Below, in pieces: positions 50,701-62,700 of a stretch of DNA of 64,000 nucleotides (the stretch's first letter is position 1; each line of letters starts with the position of its first letter). The notes under the pieces are model-generated. The model was not told the DNA's origin, did not search any database, and saw only the letters and a list, made by a program, of their open reading frames with translations. The stretch spans positions 1,318,021-1,382,020 of the forward strand of contig CM037843.1 in assembly GCA_021234535.1 (NCBI GenBank). The letters run 5' to 3'. The translations under genes and the position numbers were made by a program. This DNA is from Stichopus chloronotus (taxonomy: Eukaryota > Echinodermata > Holothuroidea > Aspidochirotida > Stichopodidae).

Positions 50701-53700
50701 GGTACAATAGTGTATTCATAGCCAAATATACAATTACTATCCGCAACATTAAAGAAAAACATTCTTGATACTTAGAGCAAAGCTCTAAATAAAGCACAAA
50801 CATTCTCTAAGTTTGAGGAAACACAATTCTCCCAAGTATTACTTTCATAACAATTATTTGGCCAAATTTTTATCATCAAACTTAAAATTTGTTTTGTCTC
50901 TACACATGAGGAACACGTTTCCCTTTTAAGTAACCTTCCTGGATATTTTTTAGAGGTTCACAGTGATGCTACCTCCCATTACAATAAAGTTCAATTAGAA
51001 CAGGTGTGACTGACAAATACAACCATACAGTTACTGCTAGACTGTACAATGCTCTAAACTCACAAAAGTGACTTTTCAAAGAAAGCCGGGGAACATAAGA
51101 GATTCAGCCTAGTGACTTATAATCTTTTCCTCAAATAAACTGTGTGCAGATATATTCCTCTGAACAACATTCCCAGGGAGTTAGTCTCAGGCAAGTATCA
51201 AAGTGGTCTATCAGAAAGGTAAGAGAGGTATCCACAAATCTTGAAATTGTGGAGGGAAGGAAGTTTCAATGGAAAGGAAGATTAAATGCATGAACTTTGC
51301 AGTTGTTCAAAAAATACATGGCAAGTATACTTGACAATGTCAGTGACATGAAGGGCTATTATACCCTCCAAAGGTCTGAAAATCTAACTATAGTAGCCCA
51401 GTTTAAGGAAATATAAAATTAAGATATAATTTACAACCATTCTGATCTTCCTCAAAACACTCAAGGTAACATGGTGATGATGATCAAGCCTAGCCAACCT
51501 CTCTGACAACCTGCCTCTTCATATGAAATTTTATCCCCCCCCCCATTCGTCCACAAAAGATGGGTTTTAGTATGGAAATTACACTGAAAATCTGACAAGA
51601 AGAGAATTGAGGATTTCCAAAAAATAATGGACAATCATACTTGAAAAACAGAATACCTGTAGTAGTCAGAAGATTCTTGTGACCATAGTTGCATGTCTTT
51701 GAATGAGATCTATCATACACTTTGTGTTGAAGTGATTGTGTGAGTGCAGCATAAGACGAAGTTTACTCTTTTTTAAAAAAAAAAAACATGCAGGGTTGCT
51801 CATGAATGGAATATGTCACTCAAGGAATGAAAATGACAGTTACCATTTGAAAAGTAACTCAACCAGCATAAAAACAGCAAAACACAGGAATCATACTTGA
51901 AAATAACATCAAAAACAGACTACTCAAGTTGTTACTTGTTGATCTGTATCGGTTATAGTACTGTAGTATTTAGTGAAAAGCACTGTACAAATGACCTAAA
52001 AGCATGATCACCTCATTACAGAATACCTGATCAACTGTTTGTATCAACTGAATATTCATTACTTGTATACTTCCAATCAGTCAATCCTCACATGATATCA
52101 TACATGTTTATGCCCTCTAAAGAGGAATATACCCTAACCATTATGGTATATCTGGATATCATCTCATTTTAAGGTCCTCTCCAGACATGGTCTTAACACA
52201 TTATGTGCATTTTGTGAGGAGTAGGTGCTTCCCACTGAGTTTTTCATAGACAGTTATGAAGTAAGTTGAATGAAAACTGTAAACCACTATACTCCAAAAG
52301 TCTTTTAGTTTGATTATTTACAAACAACTCACTTACCTATCTCACCATAACAAATGCACTCCCATATACCACGCTTACACTACTGGTAACCTTGACCACT
52401 GCTACTAGTGCTATCTGGTCTAATACTGAATGGCAGACTATGCGAAGGAGGAGCTAGTCCAGTATTAGACCAGATGGTGCTGAAAGGAGTGCTAAAGGTT
52501 ATCAGTACTCTAGGTACAGTAAATAGGAGTGACTTTGTTATGAAAAGACAGGTAAGTGAGGGGGTTAAGTAAACTGTGGTATTTTACAATTTTTGCATTG
52601 TGCAACTAAAAGACATACTAACAGGTAACAGAGTTAACTTTTGGATATGGAATCTAACTGTTTTTACTTTTCGCCTATGCACATTATCACTTTGTTTGGA
52701 GCCAAATTCTTCATGTAAACCTTTCCAATGGCCAATCTTGAGCACACGTACCATAGTTTGAAGGACTAGTTTGAATTGTTCCTGAGGCAAATACAATCCC
52801 AGTATTAATAAACAATTGGCAAGTCTATGATTACAACCATTCTAATGACATCACCTCCATCAACTAATAGAACTGGTAATATCTGTAAATGAATCACAAA
52901 CAATTTAGGACTTTGAGGTAATTGTGAATTACATGACCAGACAACTCCCTCCCCCTCCCCCAACAATTTTCTCCCTCAGACAACCTCCCCCTGACAATTC
53001 TTTCCCACCAGGATAATTGCCAACCCAGGTAATTCTCCCCTCAGACAACTCCTCCCTCTCCCCAAATGAATTCCTTCAAGGAAAGGGTTAGGGTGAAGTT
53101 TAGGGTGGGTGAGAATTGTCCGAAGTAAGAATTGTCTGCCTTGGGAATTGTCCAGGGGAAACTGTCCAGGTACAAATTGTGCTGGTGAGAGTTGTCCCTT
53201 GGAAATTGTTATGTAGAACACTTACAATTTTCAGCCTAACCAATCATAACTATCATTAACATATAATGTCATACATACTGTAATTTGCAGTATATTATTC
53301 CATAAAAGTATTACAAAAAGGAAATAATGGGCTCATAGAAACCTCAATGGGGGTAGCAAGACATTCACAGTAAACTCCTAAAAATCTGCCAAGAAGACAT
53401 CCTGTTGAACTTATAGCCAAGAAACTTGTATTAACTGACCACAACTGATATAATAACATGCATTAAGGAAACAAATGGAGTCTCTCTATATGAATGGCAC
53501 AAATTACTTGATAATAGCTTCAGTTACTATTATTCATAAACCCCTTTGCAAAGGAAAAGAAAAAATAAAAAATTTTCAGTTATAATTTATTTCATTCCCT
53601 CTTTATCTTCACCACAAATTGGTCATGCATTGGGAAAAAGACTGACTCCTTTGTTTTAGTAATAAGGTAGTTTCTCAATACAGGAGATTTATTATTCACA

Positions 53701-56700
53701 AACCATTATTAATGATGAAAACAGATCAATACAAATGCAAAGTGGACTTAAGTGCATTTACTGGCTTGCATCTTCACCATCAATGGATGGTTCTTATGAT
53801 AAGATGGTACTGTCACTGGAGACATGTTATTATATTAGTGTGGTGCAGAGGAAGAATTACAGATCAGGGGAAAATATATGTTAAACAATTACTATATATC
53901 AACTTCAAGAATATGCACCCAGGCATTTTGGGGCCAGGTAAAACCATTACAACATGTCTGCAGAGTGTACACTGCAACTGCTTGGAAAAAGTTTGGTTCA
54001 TTTCATACCTCTCTATTTTACATCAGTATTTACATCTTTCCTGGAATTCATCACTGTTAACCATGTGACATGAGCTCAAAGGACCACTGACTTAACTCAA
54101 TTCAATCAAAATTCTCATAATGAAATACAAGTTGTTCCCCTACACATAAACAAAACAAAACTTTATCAAGCGCATTGCTCGATAGGAAGATATTCGTAAC
54201 GATCAGAATACCACTATGCATTACAGTGCTATGCAATGTAATAACATCCATGCATGTCACATGATCGTAACAACACTAAAACAAACACTGAGCAGCTATG
54301 AAAGCTCTTCGAAACCATTTCCAACAGGACTCATCGACATGACTATATCGTAATGCACAAACAAGCTGTATACACACAGTTTGAGAATTCCTCATCATTT
54401 TAATCTTAACTGTAACATGTATGTGTTACAGAGCTATAGATAGCAGTGTACATGTACACACAATGTTTCATCCTACAATATACATTTTGCAATAAATGAT
54501 ACTTTGCAATACAAAGGTTAAACTGAATCCTTTGTTCAGAAATTACTTAATAGAACACTGGAATGTTAACAAAATCTCCACAAGCTGTGAACGATACTTA
54601 GGTTATTCTTAAGATTGTGAAAGTTAAAATTCACACTTGCACTATGTACTTTTATTACTAACCCTGATAAAACACTGTCAAAAAGATCACAGTAATTTAA
54701 ATGTACAGCTAATATTTCAGATCAGCATACAAAGGTTTTGTCTACACCCCATCACTAGAGTCCTCCAGTAACTGGAGAACAACATGTGAGTCTCTCCCGA
54801 AGATATAATCTTTCTTCATTAATTTAGAACCTATTCCTTCACAACATGACTATCAGTCTGGTCCATGAATGCTACAATGCTACAGGTTTTATATTCATGC
54901 CAAATTGAGGTTGCAGATTACATATATATGCCTACTCAAGGCTACAGGTTGTGTCTGAATGCCTGATCTAGATAACAGGTAGGTAGTCATGCAAAATCAA
55001 AGTTTCAGGTGAAGTTTTCATGCTTAATTGAGATTTAACTTTGTCTTCTGAATGTGTCCAGTTGCGCAAACATCAGTGGTTAACGTTTTATGGCTGAGAT
55101 AGTCCACTTTCAATAAAGGTAATGAGTAGTATTTCTGCTAAGCCTCCATTTTGACCTATGACTTGGCAAATTCATGCACTGATGTTTGGGGACACAGAAC
55201 ACAACTATATGCTGCTGAAATTTAAAGAGGACCATTTTTGTTCATAATTCATTATTTTGACCACACTGAATAATGTCTTAGAGGTAAGAATGTTCTCTAA
55301 GAATACCAAGGACGATTTACAGTACCTTTAAGGATGTTGGAGGGAGGAGGGTTCACTAATGTAGTAACGTTTAAATTAAAACCCAAAATGAAAACCCAAA
55401 ACGCTCTAAATGCTTCTAGTAGAATGCTAAAGGTTTTAAAAAGATAGTCACAGCCATTCATTGAGATGACAGTCAATTGATCATTTAAACTATTTCACCT
55501 TTCCTTATTGCTAACCCAACAATCAACTGCAAAGAACTCACCCAATGATTGAATCATGGCATTCCCATTCTAAACTATGCTTTTTTTAGTCCATACAACA
55601 ATTCACAAACATTAAATTAGATTGACAGTTTCCCGTTTCAAGATGCACCTCAACCATTCAACAGCTAATTGAGCTCGGTACTAGTTATCATTATCCCCAT
55701 CTTCTTTTACCCCCTCAGGTAAAAAGAGCAGAAGGTTATCTCACACCATCAGAAGAGGTGAACATGGCAAATGAGATTTAAGTAGAATCAACAAGAAGCA
55801 TAAAGACACAAACAAGTTTAGGTGTCAATGACAGAAAATTGCAATTCCACAACAAGAAAGTTGCTAACGACATGACCAGCTTAACCCATCTGAAAGTGCT
55901 GTCTGACGAAACTAACAGAAGAAGTAAAAGCTGATGTCAAGAGATGTTTTGAATGATGGAGACATTAAAAACCACGAACTTTGATGTGTCAGAGAAAATA
56001 TCACACTGCGAACTATCCAAGATGTTGCAATAAGATTATCAGACTGTGAAAATAATCCCAATGGTATCCACAACTCAAACCTGGAAAACGATAAGTGAGG
56101 AGAACGAGATATCTCAGTGATAAAACAATGGAACCTTTACAGGAGATAACAATGCCTGCCGATCAGTACAGATGGAACATTACCGCAGCAGATGTCTTAA
56201 ACTTTCCTCTTCCAAATACATTTCAATCATTCCTCGATCTGACATTTCTGGTAATTTTCGTCCTTGTCGGATCCTTCGGGAACATGCTCATTATAGCCGT
56301 CTACCTCAGGAACCTGCGTCGCAAGCAGTCGACTGCCAATCACTTTCTCTGCAGCCTAGCCATGACTGACCTGATGGTGTGCATGGCTCTGATTCCTGCG
56401 CACATTTACCTGGAGGTGGTTATGATGGATCGCCAGATAAATCGATTGGAATGCAAAATCACGATGGTGTTTTGGCTTCAGACACTCTTGTGCTCCAGCT
56501 GGATACTGGTCGGAATCTCTGTGGACCGATACTATTCCCTCTGTAAACCCTTCGACATGGGCATTCAAATGAAACTGGTCAAGCGCATCCTCTTCTGCAT
56601 ATGGCTGTTTTCTGCTGTGGTGGCCGTGCCGGCGGTCACTTACTACGATGGGCCCGGCTGTTCCTACGTGCCCCATCAGGGATCCAAGCTCAGGATTATA

Positions 56701-59700
56701 CTTGTCCTGTGGAACTCAACGCTAACCTTATTTTTACCTCTAACCATCATCATTGGAGCTTATTTGCGAATATTTTGCATATTATCAAAGAGGAAAAAGA
56801 TAGCCAAGTATCAGTTGGGTCGCGGACAGTTGGTGCACCACACAAGATACGTGGTAGCTAAACGACTTCTGCTTGTCATCTGTGTCTATGCACTATGCTG
56901 GTTACCTCGAACAATCCTAGAACTCTTCTTTGCCCTTTCAAAACAGACTTTCTCACGGCTATCTTTTGGCGTCTACGTCTGCACTTGGATAATTCCTTAC
57001 ATGAATTCTGTGCTTAACCCTATCCTTTACTCCATGATCAACCCTTCATTTCGAAATCAATGTTGGGAGATATTAACCTGTGACTGTTCTAGGAAAGTGG
57101 CCTACACCGCCGAGAGCTGGATTCAAAGAGCAAATAGTTCCCTCCGACAGAGTGATTCTCAGAAGCAAAGTAGCTCTTCTAGAACAAAAAGCTCCCATGG
57201 CACATGGGTCTAAACAAATCTTGTACCATATTCTTTGTTTTGAGTTGACATATTTATGAACTTTTTACAACAGTATCATACTTTATTGCCTTATTGGTAA
57301 CAGATGAAGGTAAAAAAAATTAAGTTACCAGAGCAACAGTTTTTACAATTTTCCTGACTGTTGTTTCAAACATGACGTACAACACACTATGATGACAATC
57401 TCTATTCAAGCCTTGTGTTATATCAGGATTCATTGTCATCCTTCTCTTATAATGAATTTTATCACAATGATAGAATTTTATTTCTGTGATGTGGACAATT
57501 TCCAAACTGTATGCTGTTCCTCTCTATCTAACTTTTGAAAGGGAAAAAACGAGTTTTGCCACGCTCGCAATGGTTACACACAAAATAGGGTACACAATTG
57601 CATACAAGGTAAAGTTGCAACAAATATATGCAGGAGGGGAGGGGAGGGGCAGGGGCTGTGTGTTCCAGCAAACCTACACCATCAACCTGAATAAGTATAG
57701 AGTAATATGTATTGTTTGATCTGAGGGAAGAAAAAAACAACTGTGGTTGTTTTGGTGTTTGGGACTTGACTCTCAATCTTGAGGTTTTCAATAATGAATT
57801 AAGGCTTTCCTTGTCTCCTTTTCCCCTGGAGGTCTGAACATGGAAGATCAAAACACTTCGGTCAGTCTTTTGTAACTGAATTTGTTCTCATATCAATTCG
57901 GACATATTTCCACAAATAACAGACAGACCGTCTCTTGCACTTTCCACAGTGTGTGAACAGTTTCCAACATCCTGGGGGTTAACAGCTGGCTGCTACCACT
58001 CAAACTGCAATACAGTGTACAGTGTCACACCAAATTAAAATTAAAATAAGTATAATGCTGTATAACACTACGACCTGGATCACATTACAATCAGTGATCT
58101 GAAATATTTAATGCTCTCCGATTGAAAGAAGAATTTGTTTGTAATATTTGTTGTTTCTTCATTTTTAACGATCAAGTCTGGCTCCACGTCTTGGGAACAT
58201 TTCTACAACCACAAGATGGTTTGTTTTCATCTCTTTACGGTTGGCTAAAAAAGGACGATGACTTATAGGCTTTCAAGTTGAACTTCAAATTACTTTATAT
58301 GGGTGAAATAAAACTGGAGGTAAAACAATAATTATGTTACAAACTGATTCATGCCAAATATAAGTAAGTGAAGAATAGTTAGAAAAAATATGTATCTGTT
58401 GGAAACAAGTGTCAAAGGTCAAAAACAAGTGTCAAACGTCAGTTAGCTGCTGGACCTTACGGAGGGATTCTCATCAAGAAAGCAACAAAGATTTCAACGT
58501 GTCAGCAACGTTTCATTTTGTGAAAATGATCCATCACTGATTTTAAATGTAGACAAATTTGCATACAGACAAATTGTTAAACTCTCAACACCGTACACTT
58601 CCCCTATCACTTTCATTCATTCATGAACCATTTCTTCTCTGTTGCCATACACTACTGACCTCTAGTCACTACTTGGTTTTCAGAGAATTCTCTTTCCAGC
58701 CTTATTTTATCATCCTGGTGCCTCAGAACATCACTTCAAGGAACTAAACTAAAGTGCTTTATTCCAACTTAAACTGGTTGTAATTATGGAACGAAAGCAT
58801 TTAAACATGGTTCTTTGATCCAGGTATGGTATTACTAGCCATCACTTCTCATCTATCAGCCTCATTTACACGATACCGTCGTGGTTTCGAGCATACTTTC
58901 TCTTCTTATAACACACAAGTTATTGATTTCCCACGTCCACATACAACTCTTTGTTACACAGACCCAAATTAAAGAGTCCTTAGTAAATAGATCATAAAAA
59001 GCTGGTACAATTCAAAGGGCAGAGACAAAACTAACTGCCACATTAGTTGCTATCAGCAATAAAGTACATGAGTTTGGTTCTAGTTTAAATACCACAAGCA
59101 GAGAGACAGCTCTTTAGTTAATGGATATTTTCACTATTTATAGCCTTTGACATCGGCGTGCCTACCTCCAATCTGGTTTTTTAAAGCTACCCTTCTGCAG
59201 ACGTGAGAAACGAGTAATCGGCGACAAGTTTTCTCAAATGATCATAAATGTATCCAACCTTTCTGCAGCAGGAGGCTTTGGTTTAATGCATCCTCTGGAA
59301 ATCATTCACCAGGGTCTTTAAATTTACTCGAACAATGCTTGCTGGACGTGCAGTGTTTAGCACAAGACCTTGTGCACTAGTAGGAGTACCACAGTGGAAA
59401 CAGCTACTTTCAAATATTACCATTATGAATGTAATGCTAAGGATAATGTTCTCAGGGACAAGCACAGGTTCATAGTCAAGAACGGCAAGTCAGCACTACA
59501 TTCAACATTGTGAACGACAACCACACAAATACGATAACCTTGATAACATCCAGATTGCTCATATATCAAGGGTTCAACCAGCTTCATGATACAACGCGTG
59601 TATCTCCCAAACCTTCCATGGTGAAAGGTCAGGTCATAACATCACCCACTGGTCCCCCTCAGTACAGAAAAACCACAATGGTCCGAAAGAACAGAGCCCA

Positions 59701-62700
59701 ACCAATGATCATGTCACATGACTAATTCTTTAAAGGTATATATAGTCTGTAGATGTCAACTGTACCTAACACATCAAATAACACTTTGATCTTCAATGCA
59801 ACAACTGTTGGCTGCTATTTGATCTTTCAGCTGAAGAATTGAACAGATTGCTTTCATCAAAATACATCTCTATTGTTCTAAGGACTTAGTGTCCATACAT
59901 TCAATACACTATGACCTACTTTTCTCTCACTAGTGGTTTTTACTTTCAAATGCTAATATTGCACTTCAACCCTATTTATTTTCTACCTTTTTATTACCTT
60001 CAGTCGATAGAATAACAGAACAACACAAAGACATCACGACTAATATGCCACAACGGAGAACGTCAAACTGTTTCACTTGATGTAATCCTCCAAAGTATTT
60101 CACTTATGAGCCATTAAGTGCACTTATATGTGTTAAAGTTCATCCATTATATTTCTTAGTGACAAACCCAGATGCTGAGTGCCTTTTAAATGCTATTCCC
60201 CTTAGATCGGGAACATCACCAAACAACGACGATGACGACGGGAAATAATTTGGTGTTCTAAATTTAATGACAGTCACTAATATGACAAATAAAGGGATAA
60301 AACAAACACCAGTGACGAAAAAAAAACTAGAGTAGCAACATCTCCTTGCTAGAGTTGGTAAATTGCTTTGGGAGTTGCTGTCAAACAGACAAGCCATTAC
60401 GTGCCAAAGAAAGTAGAAGTGATCTCCACAACACTGCGGTACGGGTAATTCTGGATGAGGTAACACTTTGTAACAGTATGGACAAACAATTCTGCAATGC
60501 ATTTATCTACTGAAGTAATCATTTGGTCTTTGATTGCTATGGTGCTTTTAGGTTTACCTATTTCTGTTTGTTACAGAAAGAAAAAATTAGTTGTGAACAT
60601 GCCTGTGAATGTGTCCTCTTTTCATAAAATGCTGTCTAAAAGCTCAATTACATCACTTACAGTATAATCCTCATCTCAAGATATAAGACAGTCAACACAA
60701 GACATTTGTCCACTCACAACGTCAAGTAGCTGATGAACAATGTGATCAAACAAGCAATGATGTAACACCAAAAGTTCATTTCCCTGGAGTTTAGATGTCG
60801 CTCAATAATTGTTTTGCTTTATTGCTCTTGCATGTATTTGCTCTTGAATATCTTGCATTAAAATCCATTACATCCATTTCAATAAGGCTTTCATCTTTGT
60901 TTTTTACTAATATTCCAATGGGTAAACTAAAAGGTACTTGTTATTGAACCATGGCCATCATTTGTACCTTTTGAGAGGGATCAATGTTTCCACACCAATT
61001 TTTGAGAACATTTTGTTCATCCTTCATTGTCTTTGGAATTGTTTCATAATCTATAAAGTAGAATACAAAATCTATTTCTCTAAATAGAATATGAAATTCT
61101 TGTCACCGTGAAATGACTGGCCTATCACCAGACAGGTAAATCATCTGTCTTTCCTGTTCACTGATACAATTACTTGGTGAAAGTTGCAACATTCGTAACC
61201 AGACTTTGTCAGAGTCCATGGAAGTGAGGAAGGCAGTATTTCACTGCAGGGCTTGCGCATCAGAGAGTGATTTTCCAATCAAATCATGCCAGTATTGGTG
61301 ACCAGAATTAGTGGCAGGCTACAACCCACATGTTTCTGACAGTAGACACTTATATACATCACTTTCTGCACAGAATGTAACTGGCAGGAATTGCAAAGTT
61401 TATTAGAAGAGAGCTATCACGATAGATCCCTCCCTGACAAGGAACACAATAACCTTTTTTTGTGAATGCAGAATATCTAACTAAAATGCAGAATCCATCA
61501 TGCTATGAATTCGAAAGAAATACAATGATGACTTTCACTGCTAATCCCTTTTGTGTTATCATGAACTTGATACTGTGGCCAAGACGGTGGTGGCGATTGA
61601 AGCAATAAAGCCTAGCAACTAGGAGATCCAGGTAGTAACTAGGAGATTGAGGTAGCAACTAGGAGGTGCAGGTTCTATCCCTGATGGAATGAAAGTAAGA
61701 TCAGGATTTCTTTTGAGAGCAATCTAAGCTTTCCCATTTGAACTGACTTTGTGAGAGAAAAAGATGTCAAATTTTATCTCAAATTGTTAAGTTGGTTGTC
61801 ACCCAAATGCCTTATAATATGTGCACCACCAGCTTCCTCCACATTTGTGTGGTTGCAGCTTAGCATCATAAAATGATTGTCCTTCAAGGCCTGAATTATT
61901 ATCATAACTTCATATTTTATTTTAAAAACTTATATACTTTTTACAAATTAAGTCACTCTTGAACATTACAAGATCATAGAGATGGACACAGTGGGGACCA
62001 TATGTCAGGTGTCCTATGATGAATGGACAATGTTTTTAACCTCACTTGGTAAGCACAAGGTAATACACTTTAGCAATCTTACATTCTTATGCATCACACC
62101 TGTTCGTACACACAGCTGTCTGAGTAGAAACTTCACTCTTTTTCTAGAAGAAAACCTTACATTCTATTGGTCAATGCTGACTTCATTATATACATTTAAA
62201 CTAGCACTGATTCAAACACAGAGACATGCAAGGTTAAAAACAAAAGTCTCAAACATTCCAAGGTAATTGCAAATGGAAAGTTGCAATGAAAGGAGAAAAC
62301 AAGAGGAGGAGCTTCAAAGTGGGGTTAAAGTCTATTTGTATCTTAGTGAGATTAAATCAACAAAATTGTCCAGGTTAAACAGAGTGAAACCTCTTTTCAC
62401 AGGTGCATGTTGTCCTAACCAACTTAAAAAAAAAAAAAATGGAAAATGATAGAAATAAGTGCAGATACCACATTTAAGTAAAAAAAAAGGCAGTACAGGT
62501 AAAGAATTGATGACAATTTAATTACAAACATCAACATACATAAATTACTATTAACAGTCTTACCAGAGTCAGGATCAACAGCACCACCACCCTTAATGGT
62601 CATCTTCATAGACTTGGGGGCGCTCTTCACATAAGCAGCTACGGTAGCAAAAAGAAAAGATTACTCTTGTCATCGATAAGGTCAACAATGTCTACTTTTG

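Larger units (their letters stand above)
36614..62563 (-). other. 25.95-kb PARP1 intron
   Basis: It separates the G and GT of one glycine codon in the WGR domain. It hosts the antisense GPCR and the mobile elements, minisatellites and foldbacks listed separately. Outside those I see AT-rich sequence without recognised genes. Other PARP1 introns in the window are roughly 0.4-1.9 kb, so this one is more than ten times longer. Confidence 0.85.

Noticed and set aside
53085..53094. Telomere-like GGGTTAGGGT
   Set aside because: Only one good unit plus one degenerate neighbour; not evidence for an interstitial telomere array by itself.
56095..56127. Eleven extra N-terminal codons for the GPCR
   Set aside because: That extension would start at GTG. 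The first ATG, with good context, is at 56128, so the receptor is called as 361 residues.
61614..61673. Short direct repeats as a possible CRISPR-like array
   Set aside because: The three units are contiguous with no spacers, and the DNA is animal genomic sequence.
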